The notes under the pieces are model-generated. The model ran no database searches. It was not told the DNA's origin and saw only the letters and a list, made by a program, of their open reading frames with translations. Of a stretch of 45,167 nucleotides of DNA, positions 14,317 through 22,577 are shown piece by piece. Source of the DNA: Candidatus Avelusimicrobium gallinaceum (lineage in GTDB: Bacteria > Elusimicrobiota > Elusimicrobia > Elusimicrobiales > Elusimicrobiaceae); NCBI GenBank assembly GCA_944324965.1, contig CALUYH010000010.1, positions 1 to 45,167 of the forward strand, in the 5' to 3' direction. The translations under genes were made by a program, and so were the position numbers. Position 1 is the first letter of the stretch. Every line of letters begins with the position of its first letter.

Positions 14317-15141
14317 ATGGCAGATACGCAGACCGTCATCAGCGACGTAAAATTGTTTATTGAACGGCTCAAAAAAGAGCTGCCGGAAGTTTTTGGCAAC
14401 CCCAACGCTCCGGCCGATGCGCGCGCGGAACAAAATGCCGCCGCAAACGACAATAAAGTGCTTTACAACGGGGATTTGTACGAAGCCCGCATGTACGTAA
14501 CGCCCGACCAGGAAGAGGGCGTGGCGTTTGACGGGTCTGTGTTTCACATCTATTTGCAATCCAAAAATTCCGACCCGTCCGCGTTGGTAACCGCGTGGCT
14601 GCGCAACAAAGCCAACGAAACCTTAAAAGCCAAAACCAAGGAATGGGCGGAAAAAATCGGCGTAGAGTACAACAACATTGTCATTAAGGACCAACGCACC
14701 TGCTGGGCCAGCTGCTCGGGCAAGAAGAACATCAACTACTCGTACCGCATTGTTAAAATGCCGTTGGCGGTGCAGGACTATTTGATGGTGCACGAGCTGT
14801 GCCACCTGGTGCATATGAACCACGGGCAGGAATACTGGCAATTGGTGGCACAGTATTGCCCCGATTACAAAAGCCACCGCCGCTGGTTAAACGAAAACAA
14901 AGGCGCCGTGTTTGCCGAAGTAGAACTGACCTATCGCGAACCGGCTGAAGATAATCCCGCCGAGGAAATGCCTCCCGCGCAGGCCGTGCAGCCTCAGGAC
15001 GCACATGCCCCTACATCCGCGGCTGAAATAAATGCGGCGCAACCCACACAAGCACAATCCAAAGAAAGCGAAACGTCGCAAGAGCCAACAACACAACACG
15101 CAGTGACTCCCGACCAAAATAAGCCAACGGAAAATAACTGA
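14317..15141 (+). CDS. YgjP-like (DUF45) zinc metalloprotein
   Basis: A 275-residue protein of the YgjP/SprT-like metallopeptidase family. The core is TCWASCSGKKNINYSYRI near residue 128, then VHELCHLVHMNHG with zinc ligands H159, H163 and H169 and general base E160, and a PDYKSHRRWL motif. The usual RWGSC is CWASC here. After residue about 205 comes a low-complexity tail rich in Pro, Ala, Gln and Thr (about 70 residues), probably disordered. The ATG at 14317 directly follows a -10 box, so the mRNA is probably leaderless; an upstream in-frame start would lie in the divergent promoter. The natural substrate of YgjP proteins is unknown to me. Confidence 0.85.
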   Translation: MADTQTVISDVKLFIERLKKELPEVFGNPNAPADARAEQNAAANDNKVLYNGDLYEARMYVTPDQEEGVAFDGSVFHIYLQSKNSDPSALVTAWLRNKANETLKAKTKEWAEKIGVEYNNIVIKDQRTCWASCSGKKNINYSYRIVKMPLAVQDYLMVHELCHLVHMNHGQEYWQLVAQYCPDYKSHRRWLNENKGAVFAEVELTYREPAEDNPAEEMPPAQAVQPQDAHAPTSAAEINAAQPTQAQSKESETSQEPTTQHAVTPDQNKPTENN

Positions 15142-15160
15142 TTTTTCTAAACACAAAAAC

Positions 15161-15184
15161 GCCCCGGTATTGCCGGGGCTCTTT
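15161..15184 (+). terminator. Terminator of the YgjP-like gene
   Basis: Stem GCCCCGG/CCGGGGC (15161-15167 with 15173-15179), five-base loop, followed by TCTTT. The T run is weak. Confidence 0.6.
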
Positions 15185-15227
15185 CCAAACCAGGGGCCGA
15201 TGTCTTCGAACAAGGTTTCTTTGATAC

Positions 15228-15260
15228 AAAAAAACCGCCGGGTGCGAAGACCGGCGGTTT
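15228..15260 (-). terminator. Terminator of the trypsin-like secreted protein gene
   Basis: Minus-strand AAACCGCCGG pairs with CCGGCGGTTT (15260-15251 with 15241-15232) around a nine-base loop, followed by a run of T. It lies 44 bases after the stop of the gene at 15304. Confidence 0.75.
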
Positions 15261-15303
15261 ATAGGAGACCCCTCTTCCCTGGCTTGAGGAAAAGGAAGTA
15301 TAT

Positions 15304-16074
15304 TTATTTTTGGGTCAGCAGTTCCTCCCGCGTGCCCGCGTGGAACACCAGCAACGAATCTTCCGACACCCCACCCCAGAACGACACGGGCAGCCGGCTG
15401 GGCACTTTTTCCACCAAGGCAACCAGTTGGCCTTGATAAAAGAAAGGTTCCCCTTTTTGAAGTGTGTTTTTCACTCCCGTCAGCCGGCTGGCGCGCGGCG
15501 AAACAACCCCCCGTTCTACAAAAAATTGAAGCAATTCCTGCTGTACCTCGTGGCCAAACGTTTCGTACAAGCTATTCCCTTGCGGAACAGCCGCCACCGG
15601 CACGCCTTTTATTCCGGCGGTCAACTGGGCCGACACCAACACACTGGCAAAATTCCCCCGAATAGCCACACTCCTCGCGGACCCGCGGCCTTGTTTGCCA
15701 TTGGCCAATTGCACCCGCACGGTTTTTAAGGAAAATCCGTCCGGCGCTTCTGCGCACGAAGCCGGCATCACCACACGGTGCGTTCCTGCGGCCAACACCC
15801 CTTTACAAGTGGTCGTTTGGCGGTCCGTTTTTAAAAGGACATCGCGAAAGCCCGGCCGGCGACGGTGGACTTTGTCACTTAAATAAACAGGCTTTTCCCA
15901 ATCCAAGGAAACCACCGCCACCGCCTGTTCTTGCTGATACGCACGCTTGGCGGACAAAGCCGCACGCGAAAGCGCCGGCTCTATTTGGAGGGACGTCTGT
16001 GCCCACGCGCTGTGGCAAGCGCCCACGCCCAACAAAATGGAAAAGAATATTTTGGTGTAATTAGTTGTGTTCAT
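15304..16074 (-). CDS. Secreted protein resembling a catalytically dead trypsin-like fold
   Basis: A 256-residue protein with a signal peptide (MNTTNYTKIFFSILLGVG, cut near AWAQ at residues 23-26). I do not recognise a named family. Two segments recall chymotrypsin-fold proteases: TTCKGVLAAGTHRVVMPASC looks like the strand around the catalytic histidine, but serine replaces that histidine, and KGEPFFYQGQLVALVEKV looks like the GDSGGP-to-exit strand with the serine motif lost. If correct, it is an inactive relative that binds rather than cuts. GGAGG precedes the ATG at 16074; a longer start at 16161 would run through the upstream terminator. It is monocistronic with its own promoter and terminator. 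Confidence 0.7.
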   Translation of the reverse strand: MNTTNYTKIFFSILLGVGACHSAWAQTSLQIEPALSRAALSAKRAYQQEQAVAVVSLDWEKPVYLSDKVHRRRPGFRDVLLKTDRQTTTCKGVLAAGTHRVVMPASCAEAPDGFSLKTVRVQLANGKQGRGSARSVAIRGNFASVLVSAQLTAGIKGVPVAAVPQGNSLYETFGHEVQQELLQFFVERGVVSPRASRLTGVKNTLQKGEPFFYQGQLVALVEKVPSRLPVSFWGGVSEDSLLVFHAGTREELLTQK

Positions 16075-16090
16075 ATATGCCTCCTGTTTT

Positions 16091-16119
16091 ATTATACAAA
16101 AGTTAGGCATAACTAACAA
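16091..16119 (-). promoter_or_regulatory. Promoter of the trypsin-like secreted protein gene
   Basis: Minus-strand TTGTTA (16119-16114), a 17-base spacer and a perfect TATAAT (16096-16091), then GGAGG and the ATG. A GTTAG/CTAAC inverted repeat with a six-base centre overlaps the -35 box and could be an operator. Confidence 0.7.
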
Positions 16120-16126
16120 TGTTTTT

Positions 16127-16166
16127 ATAAAAAAATAAATGCACGTCAACAAAATGTGCATTTATT
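16127..16166 (-). terminator. Terminator of the chromate-transporter pair
   Basis: Perfect 11-bp stem AATAAATGCAC/GTGCATTTATT (16166-16156 with 16144-16134 on the minus strand), 11-base loop, followed by a T-rich run. It lies 40 bases after the second transporter gene. Confidence 0.75.
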
Positions 16167-16205
16167 CTGAATTTAAAAATAATAAAAAGTTAGTAATACC
16201 TATCT

Positions 16206-16730
16206 TTAATACACTAGCCACCCCAACACGCCGCACGCGGCAATCACGCCGATGGGGCCCAGTTTCTTCTTCCACACCAGCCAAAACGCCCCGATAAAAA
16301 ACAGCAGGCTTTTGTAATCCACAAAGTTTTCTCCGTTGCACAGCACCAACGCCGCCGCGGCAATCAGTCCGATAACCGCCGGACGCAGCCCCGCAAAAAC
16401 CCCTTCCACCGCCGGGGAATGGCGGTATTTTAAAAAATACCGGCTAACGGCTAACATCAAAATAAATGAAGGCAAACACACCGCAAACGTAGCTACCGCC
16501 GCACCCAGCACGCCGTCCGCCGCGGTGCAACCCGTGTACGTGGCCAAATTAATGCCCACAGGCCCCGGCGTGACCTGGCTGATGGCCACCACATCGGTAA
16601 ATTCGGCCGTGGTCAGCCACGTGTGTTTGTAGACCACTTCGTTTTGGATAAACGAAATCATCGCGTAGCCGCCGCCAAAATTGAACAGCCCGATTTTAAA
16701 AAACGTAATAAACAGTTTCCAGTAAATCAC
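16206..16730 (-). CDS. Chromate transporter family protein, second half
   Basis: A 174-residue membrane protein of the CHR (ChrA) family, short type, with about five to six transmembrane segments. It shows the family motif FKIGLFNFGGGYAMI near the N-terminus, SQVTPGPVGIN in the middle and GLRPAVIGLI later. It pairs with the upstream gene; short CHR proteins occur as tandem pairs that work as a heterodimer. A GTG at 16730 is chosen because GGAGG lies just upstream and the GTGA overlap couples it to the first gene. Substrate may be chromate or another anion; family membership alone does not decide. Confidence 0.85.
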   Translation of the reverse strand: MIYWKLFITFFKIGLFNFGGGYAMISFIQNEVVYKHTWLTTAEFTDVVAISQVTPGPVGINLATYTGCTAADGVLGAAVATFAVCLPSFILMLAVSRYFLKYRHSPAVEGVFAGLRPAVIGLIAAAALVLCNGENFVDYKSLLFFIGAFWLVWKKKLGPIGVIAACGVLGWLVY

Positions 16731-17269
16731 GGGGCCCTCCGTTGGCGGCGCGTGTACAGCCAGCCGCCTAAGCCGGCCGCCAAAATCACGTACACCGGCG
16801 ACACTTTCAGCAGCCACACCAACCCCGCACAAACGACGGGTATCCAAACGGTTTTTAGATTAATTCCCGCCGTTTTGGCTAAATTAAACACCGGCACCGC
16901 AATCAGCGCCACGACGGCCGGGCGGATACCCATAAAAACGCGCTGCACTACCGGATTATGTTCATACTCGTGGAAGAACAGCGCAATCAGCAAAATAATA
17001 ACAAACGACGGCAACGCCGCCCCCAACGAGGCCGTTACGCTGCCCCAAAAGCCTTTCATTTTGTAGCCGGACAAAATGGCCACGTTGATGGCCAAAATTC
17101 CCGGCGCGGCCTGGGCCACGGCCACGCAATCCAAAAACTCGCCCCGGTCCAGCCAGGCTTTTTTGTCCACCAGTTCCCGTTCAATCAGCGGCAGCATGGC
17201 GTAGCCGCCGCCCAATGTGAACGTGCCGATTTTGGCAAAAATCCAAAATAAAGTAAAAAAGTCTTTCAT
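16727..17269 (-). CDS. Chromate transporter family protein, first half
   Basis: A 180-residue short CHR-family membrane protein, homologous to its downstream partner: FAKIGTFTLGGGYAML near residue 10, AQAAPGILAIN and MGIRPAVVALIA. The two genes overlap by four bases (GTGA). A TTG start at 17281 is possible, but the ATG at 17269 matches the family N-terminus. There is no clear ribosome binding site, and the terminator of the upstream amidase gene ends ten bases before the ATG, so expression must come from readthrough or a promoter inside that gene. The C-terminus is basic. Confidence 0.85.
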   Translation of the reverse strand: MKDFFTLFWIFAKIGTFTLGGGYAMLPLIERELVDKKAWLDRGEFLDCVAVAQAAPGILAINVAILSGYKMKGFWGSVTASLGAALPSFVIILLIALFFHEYEHNPVVQRVFMGIRPAVVALIAVPVFNLAKTAGINLKTVWIPVVCAGLVWLLKVSPVYVILAAGLGGWLYTRRQRRAP

Positions 17270-17279
17270 ATCTGCCGGC

Positions 17280-17301
17280 AAAAAACCCGCCCTGCGGCGG
17301 G
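17280..17301 (-). terminator. Terminator of the amidase gene
   Basis: Stem CCCGCC/GGCGGG (minus strand 17301-17296 with 17291-17286), four-base loop, followed by T6. It lies between the amidase stop and the chromate-transporter start. Confidence 0.8.
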
Positions 17302-17308
17302 TTTTAAA

Positions 17309-18994
17309 TCAATCTATCCAGCCTTCCTTTTTGGCGTATTCGCGAATGCCGTTGTAAATGCCTTTGGCCATTCGGTCACGCACGGTACCGTTGGACAAAC
17401 GCCCGCGGTCTTTCGTACTGCTGATGTACCCCATTTCCACCAAAATAGCCGGGCTGTTTACACCCTTTAACACATAGAAGTTGGCCTGGCGCACGCTGTT
17501 GTTGCGGTTGACGGCAATGCCGATGCCGGGCTGTTTGTACACGGCGTTACGCACGTATCCGGCCAGCTTGGAGCTTTCGTTGATGTACTCGTTCTTGGCC
17601 AAGGACTGCAACAGCGCGTCTACAAAGTTGTAGTGCACTTCTTCGTATTGCATGGCTTCGTTTTCCAAGGCGGCCACTTCGGCGGCCTCTTTGTCGGTGG
17701 CTTTTTCGGAGCGGAAATACACCTGGAAGCCGTTTGCGTTGCGGTTCTTGGACGCGTTGGTGTGTACGGAAACGAACAAATCGGCCTTAAACTTGTTGGC
17801 TTTTTTGGAACGCTCGGACAGGGCGATAAACGTGTCTTTTTCGCGCGTCATCTGCACTTCAAACCCGCCCTTTTTAAGCAGGCGCGCCAATTCTTTGGCT
17901 ACGTCCAAGTTCCAATCTTTTTCGCGGTAGCGGCTGCGCACGGCGCCGGGGTCTTTGCCGCCGTGGCCGGGGTCCACCATAATGCGCATTTTTTTGTGGG
18001 CTTGGCTAATGGCCAGCGGGTTCGGTTCGGCCTTTACCACCGGGGCCGGTTTGGCCGGTTGGGCGGAAGATACCGCCGTCGGCTTGGCCGGTGCGGCCGT
18101 CATCACCGGGGGTTCGTCGGCTTCCGCCAAGACGGAAGGCTTTTCATTCCCCAGCACAGAGCGCGGCGTTTCGGCCGGTTGGGCAACCGCAGGGGCCGCC
18201 GATTCCGGCTGTGCGGCCGCCGGAGCAGCCGGCTTGAAAGCCGCCGCCAACACCGGTGCCGCTTTTTGCGCGCCGGCGCGGAAAACCAGTTTTCCGTCCG
18301 CCTCGCCAAAGCTCCAATCGTGGACGCCGCGGTTCAAAAGCACTTTTAGCACGGCTTCGCCGTTGCGCCCCTGGCGCACATCCATAGACGAAATATAATC
18401 CGTCTTTACCCGCAAGTGCAAATCCCGCTTGAGCACGACGTCCGAAAACGTCACCTTGACGGTATGTTCGTTGGTTTGTTCCGTGCGGTAAGAAACGGGT
18501 TTGCGCGCGTCAAACACCAACAGCGTGTCCTGCGCGCCTTTTTGCGTGTCCAAAAATTCCAGATTAAACCGCCGCTCCACATAAAATGCACCGTCTTTAA
18601 ACGACACATAGCGGTCCACCGCTTCCTGAAATTCCGGCAACAGGAAAAACGCCACCGGCGCCATCATTTTGCTGCCTTCAATCCGCACGGGGGCCGGCAG
18701 CGTTTTGGCTTGGGCGTTTACGATGATTTCATCCAAAGGCGCCGTTAAAATGGCGTAGAACCCTTTGGCGGAAATTTTGGCTTGCTTGGACCGGGCAAAC
18801 AGTTCCACTCCCGCGCCGAACTTGCGGGCGGTTTTCTGTACGTCCACGTACGTTACTCCGCCTTCCTGCACGGCAGAGATGGAACCTTTATCCCGCCCGG
18901 AAACGATAAAATCCACTTTTTCCGCCGCGTGCACCGCGCCGGAAAAAGCCACACACAATAAGCCCGATAAGAGAATCCTGCACAAACGTTTCAT
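17309..18994 (-). CDS. N-acetylmuramoyl-L-alanine amidase (Amidase_3)
   Basis: Periplasmic zinc amidase that cuts the bond between muramic acid and the stem peptide. The 561-residue protein has a signal peptide (cut near VHAAE, about residue 24), a copper-amine-oxidase-like/AMIN-type N-terminal region up to about 240, a Pro/Ala-rich linker (about 240-330) and a C-terminal Amidase_3 domain. Zinc ligands are H344 (DPGHGG), E358 (REKDWN) and H411 (SVHTNAS); the catalytic glutamate is E520 (LVEMGYIS). All are present, so it should be active. The linker suggests a flexible tether. It follows rng by 42 bases that contain a small hairpin. Confidence 0.88.
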   Translation of the reverse strand: MKRLCRILLSGLLCVAFSGAVHAAEKVDFIVSGRDKGSISAVQEGGVTYVDVQKTARKFGAGVELFARSKQAKISAKGFYAILTAPLDEIIVNAQAKTLPAPVRIEGSKMMAPVAFFLLPEFQEAVDRYVSFKDGAFYVERRFNLEFLDTQKGAQDTLLVFDARKPVSYRTEQTNEHTVKVTFSDVVLKRDLHLRVKTDYISSMDVRQGRNGEAVLKVLLNRGVHDWSFGEADGKLVFRAGAQKAAPVLAAAFKPAAPAAAQPESAAPAVAQPAETPRSVLGNEKPSVLAEADEPPVMTAAPAKPTAVSSAQPAKPAPVVKAEPNPLAISQAHKKMRIMVDPGHGGKDPGAVRSRYREKDWNLDVAKELARLLKKGGFEVQMTREKDTFIALSERSKKANKFKADLFVSVHTNASKNRNANGFQVYFRSEKATDKEAAEVAALENEAMQYEEVHYNFVDALLQSLAKNEYINESSKLAGYVRNAVYKQPGIGIAVNRNNSVRQANFYVLKGVNSPAILVEMGYISSTKDRGRLSNGTVRDRMAKGIYNGIREYAKKEGWID

Positions 18995-19011
18995 AGGCGT
19001 GTTCCTTGCAA

Positions 19012-19027
19012 CCCGGTTCAGGCCGGG
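19012..19027 (-). other. Small stem-loop between rng and the amidase gene
   Basis: CCCGG pairs with CCGGG across six bases, just before the amidase ribosome binding site (AAGGA). There is no T run, so termination is unlikely. Confidence 0.35.
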
Positions 19028-19036
19028 CGGGCCGGA

Positions 19037-20491
19037 CTATTCCAACACAATTTTGTAGTCTTCCCACGCCAGCTGCGGATCGGCCTGGATCTTGAGCGTG
19101 CGGTGGATGTTTTGTTCAATGTCTTCCTGACGGTTTTTGATGGCTTCCGCCAACACGGGGTGCAACACCACCCGCAGGCTTCCGCCGGGGCGGCCGTTGG
19201 TCAGGTCGTAAATTTCGCGCTGGATTTTGATGCGCATACTCTCGGCCGACAGTACGCGGCCGGAACCGTGGCACTGGGGGCATTCTTCGCTGATAAAGCT
19301 GCCCGTGCTGGCGCGTTTGCGTTCGCGGGTCATTTCCACCAGGCCCAGGCGCGTGATAGGCAGAATGCGGATTTTGGCGCGGTCGCCATGGACGGCCTGC
19401 GCCAGCGCTTCCACCACGCGGTGGCGGCTGGAGGCTTTGCGCATATCAATAAAGTCAATAACGATAATCCCCCCGATGTTGCGCAGGCGCAGCTGGTGGG
19501 CGATTTCGTTGGCGGCCTCAATGTTGGTTTGGGTGACGGTTTCTTCCTGCGATTTGTTGCCCGTAAATTTGCCGGTGTTTACGTCAATGGCGCAAAGGGA
19601 CTCGGCCTCCTGGATGATGATACTGCCGCCGTTGGGCAGGGGCAGTTTGGTTTTGCGCAGGTTGTCAATTTCGGCCTCAATGTTGTAGGCCTCAAAAATC
19701 GGGGTTTTGCCTTTGTAGAGTTTCACGCGATCGGCCAAATCGGGCGAGTTCTTTTCCACAAAGTCCAGCACGCGTTCGTAATCTTTTTTGTTGTCCAGCA
19801 GGTACACTTTGGCATTTTCGGATAAAACGTCGCGGGCTACCTGCAACACGGCGTCCATATCTTCGTGCAGCAGCTTGGGCGCGCGGGACGCTTCAAACTT
19901 TTTGACGATGGATTGCCACTGGCGGTAGAGGTATTTTACTTCGCGTTCCAGTTCGTCCTTGGAGGCTTCCTCGGCTTCCGTGCGCACAATGCAGCCCATT
20001 CCGTCCAAGTGTTTGGCGGCCAGGTCCTGCATAATTTCGTTCAGTTTGTGGCGCGCTTCGGAATCTTCAATGTTTTTGGATACGCCCACAAAACTTTGGT
20101 GCGGCGTAAGCACCAGGTAGCGGCCGGGCAAGGTGACGTCCATCGTCACTTTCATCCCTTTGGTGCTGATGGCGTCTTTGACTACCTGCACCATCACTTC
20201 CTGGCCTTTGTGGAGCACTTTGTCTATATTCTTTTTATCGCCGCCCAACACGTCGGAAATGTACAAATAGGCGTTTTTTTCGTAACCGATGTTCAAAAAC
20301 GCACTGGAAATACCGGGCAGTACGTTTTCCACCACGCCTTTATAAATGTTGCCCACGATGTTGAGTGCGCCGCGGCGTTCCCAAATCAGTTCGTTGACGC
20401 GTTCATCTTCCAAAATGGCGATGCGCGTTTCTTCAAAAGACGTATTCACCAATACTTCTACGGTGGGTTGTCCTTCCAAATTTTTACTCAT
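19037..20491 (-). CDS. rng: Ribonuclease G (Rne/Rng family)
   Basis: Endoribonuclease that cuts single-stranded AU-rich RNA from a 5' monophosphate and matures 16S rRNA. The 484-residue protein has the catalytic core only and lacks the RNase E scaffold tail, so Rng is the better name. An S1 domain lies at about residues 40-125 and RNase H/DNase-like regions follow, with CAIDVNTGKF (magnesium-binding aspartate) near 302 and VIDFIDMR near 344. The zinc-link motif is CPQCHGSGR near 405. GAGGAAA upstream supports the ATG. A CCCCGT/ACGGGG hairpin (20510-20526) separates it from the DUF2344 gene. Confidence 0.92.
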   Translation of the reverse strand: MSKNLEGQPTVEVLVNTSFEETRIAILEDERVNELIWERRGALNIVGNIYKGVVENVLPGISSAFLNIGYEKNAYLYISDVLGGDKKNIDKVLHKGQEVMVQVVKDAISTKGMKVTMDVTLPGRYLVLTPHQSFVGVSKNIEDSEARHKLNEIMQDLAAKHLDGMGCIVRTEAEEASKDELEREVKYLYRQWQSIVKKFEASRAPKLLHEDMDAVLQVARDVLSENAKVYLLDNKKDYERVLDFVEKNSPDLADRVKLYKGKTPIFEAYNIEAEIDNLRKTKLPLPNGGSIIIQEAESLCAIDVNTGKFTGNKSQEETVTQTNIEAANEIAHQLRLRNIGGIIVIDFIDMRKASSRHRVVEALAQAVHGDRAKIRILPITRLGLVEMTRERKRASTGSFISEECPQCHGSGRVLSAESMRIKIQREIYDLTNGRPGGSLRVVLHPVLAEAIKNRQEDIEQNIHRTLKIQADPQLAWEDYKIVLE

Positions 20492-20509
20492 ATCAAAATT
20501 TCCTCGCTC

Positions 20510-20526
20510 CCCCGTCTGTAACGGGG
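20510..20526 (-). other. Stem-loop between the DUF2344 gene and rng
   Basis: CCCCGT pairs with ACGGGG across five bases, about 20 bases before the rng start. RNase E/G genes are often feedback-regulated through cleavage of their own leader, so this is a plausible control site; that is inference. Confidence 0.35.
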
Positions 20527-20533
20527 CGTAAAG

Positions 20534-21229
20534 TTAAATCAAGTGGAGGGCGCCGGCGCTGTCACGCCAAAAAAGCCCTTCCCGAATAAACGTAAATTCT
20601 TCCAGCAGCGGGGCGTCCGCCTGGACGGGAATGTCCACCCCCAGCCACGCCGCCGCCAACAGCTGCGGCCGGAACCATTTGCCGTCCACACACGCCAGCG
20701 TTAAAAACAATTGGCGCGCGGAAGGCTGATGCACTTCCAGCACGAACGGTTTGGCGTTTTGCGTAAACGTCAGGCCGTTTTCCGCCCGTTCCACCACGTC
20801 AATACGGGCGGCGTTAAAAAAAGTTTCCGCCGGCTGGGCCGGAGCGTAAGAAGCAAAATCCCCTTCTATGCGGTACCGGGCCGCGGAAGCCAAATTTTGC
20901 ACCGACGGCAGCGCATACGGCACCCGCTGCACGCTGAGCAGCTGTATGCCCGCCGGGGCCGCCTTCTCCAGCGCCGGGCGGACGATGTCCGCCGCCACCG
21001 GTTCGGTTAAATAAATGTCCAAGTATTCCCGTTCGGCTATTTGCCCTTTTGCCGGGGCCGGCCCATAGGCCAACCGGGGCCAATGCGGGTTTACCTTGGC
21101 TTTTTCAAACGGCAGGCCGCTGACAAGCACCATTTTGCGTACGGCGTTAAAAATAAACGGCGTTCCCGCGGTATTTTCGGGCCCGCGGAACACTATACGC
21201 ATTTTATAAATTTTTGGCGCGTTTATCAT
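20534..21229 (-). CDS. DUF2344 (TIGR03936-type) protein
   Basis: A 231-residue protein matching the radical-SAM-associated DUF2344 family: a KMRIVFRGP-type first strand, KVNPHWPRLAYGPAP in place of the usual GFNPHP...ALPLP motif, then EREYLDIYLTEP and the LLSVQRVPYALPS segment. Family members sit next to, or are fused to, a radical-SAM protein and lie between rodA and rng; here no radical-SAM gene is present. The function is unknown. The start is uncertain: ATG at 21229 (four bases after the rodA stop) is chosen, while 21256 and 21202 are possible. None has a good ribosome binding site. Confidence 0.75.
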   Translation of the reverse strand: MINAPKIYKMRIVFRGPENTAGTPFIFNAVRKMVLVSGLPFEKAKVNPHWPRLAYGPAPAKGQIAEREYLDIYLTEPVAADIVRPALEKAAPAGIQLLSVQRVPYALPSVQNLASAARYRIEGDFASYAPAQPAETFFNAARIDVVERAENGLTFTQNAKPFVLEVHQPSARQLFLTLACVDGKWFRPQLLAAAWLGVDIPVQADAPLLEEFTFIREGLFWRDSAGALHLI

Positions 21230-21233
21230 CTTT

Positions 21234-22577
21234 TTATGCCCGTATGCGGCGTGCATATACGGATTGCACCACCCCCAGCGCCCACAAACTGGCCACCAGG
21301 TTGGACCCTCCGTACGAAATAAACGGCAGCGGAATACCCGCCACCGGCACGATGCCGATCAGCATACCGAAGTTCACCAGCATATAGGTAAAGAACATCC
21401 CGAATATGCCCGAACAGACCAGGTACCCGTATCGGTCACTGGCGCTGTATGCCACGACAATCGTCCTCCACAAAATCAGTAAATAAAGCCCCAGCACGAG
21501 CAGCGTGCCCCACAGGCCGAGTTCTTCCCCCACCACGGCCAAAATAAAATCGGTGTGCTTTTCGGGCACGAACCCCAGGCGCGACTGCGTGCCGGAAAAC
21601 AGCCCTTTGCCCCAAATGCCGCCTGCGCCCATGGCAATCTGCGCCTGCAGCACGTTGTAGCCGGCGCCCTGCGGGTCCGACCGCGGGGCCAAAAAGGTTT
21701 CCACGCGTTTGCGCTGGTGGGGCTTCATCTGGTGGTCCACAAAAATACCGCCGAACAACCCCGCCAACACCACCAGCGTCGCGAGCACAAAGTAAAACGA
21801 CGGCAGGAAAATGCGCAGCTGTTTAAAAAACCACCACGCCAAATACCCGGCCAAAATCACCAGTACCGAAAAACCCGCCATATACCACGGGCTGTGCGCC
21901 AGCTGATAAAACGCGTTTACAATCCAATAATCCAACAGTTCCGGGTGCAGGTAGATGTACGTCCACGCGATGGTAAAAAACCCCGTCACGCCCGCAAATA
22001 AACCGATTAAGCCCAGGTAAAACACGTTCACCCCCGTGCAAAACAGCAACACCAAAATAGCCGGGAACGTGACGACTACGGACGAAAAGTCCGGCTGCAT
22101 CATAATCAGGCCGAAAATCGGCACCAGCAGGGCCCCCAGCCCAAACAGAGTGGAAACCTCGCGGATGCGCTGGCCGCGGCGGTCCAAATACGCGGCCGCC
22201 ACCAAAATGGTGCACACGCGGCAAATTTCGGACGGCTGCATAGAAAAAAACGGCAATACAAACCACGACCGGCTCCCGCGCTGGTACGAACCGAACAGCA
22301 ACACCCCGATTAACAACGCCAAAATAAAACCGTACAGGTATTTCCACTGTTCGTCAAAAATCTGGTAGTTAAAACTCCACCCCACAAAAAACGCCAGCGC
22401 ACCAATGGGCAGCGCCACCAAATGCGTGCGCACCACCGAGTTGGACCACGAAAGGCTGTTCACGGCCGACATAATACACAACGCCCCCAGCACCACCAGC
22501 CCGATCATCGCCCCCAACAGGACGTAATCCAACCGGCTGCGCCCGGCAGGGCGGCTAAAATTTCTAAAAGCTGCCAT
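21234..22577 (-). CDS. rodA: Rod-shape peptidoglycan glycosyltransferase RodA
   Basis: SEDS-family polymerase that extends glycan strands from lipid II during lateral wall growth, working with PBP2. The 447-residue membrane protein has about ten transmembrane segments and the SEDS signatures RGSRSWF near residue 110, QPDFSS, GAGGIWGKGLF and the C-terminal PLPFISYGGSN. It is longer than E. coli RodA (370) because of extra sequence in the middle membrane region (about 200-290). It overlaps the PBP2 gene by 14 bases. Confidence 0.92.
   Translation of the reverse strand: MAAFRNFSRPAGRSRLDYVLLGAMIGLVVLGALCIMSAVNSLSWSNSVVRTHLVALPIGALAFFVGWSFNYQIFDEQWKYLYGFILALLIGVLLFGSYQRGSRSWFVLPFFSMQPSEICRVCTILVAAAYLDRRGQRIREVSTLFGLGALLVPIFGLIMMQPDFSSVVVTFPAILVLLFCTGVNVFYLGLIGLFAGVTGFFTIAWTYIYLHPELLDYWIVNAFYQLAHSPWYMAGFSVLVILAGYLAWWFFKQLRIFLPSFYFVLATLVVLAGLFGGIFVDHQMKPHQRKRVETFLAPRSDPQGAGYNVLQAQIAMGAGGIWGKGLFSGTQSRLGFVPEKHTDFILAVVGEELGLWGTLLVLGLYLLILWRTIVVAYSASDRYGYLVCSGIFGMFFTYMLVNFGMLIGIVPVAGIPLPFISYGGSNLVASLWALGVVQSVYARRIRA

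Noticed and set aside
16206..17269. A single chrA broken by a frameshift
   Set aside because: Each half has its own family motif, a GGAGG-linked GTG start and a four-base overlap, the usual form of paired short CHR proteins.
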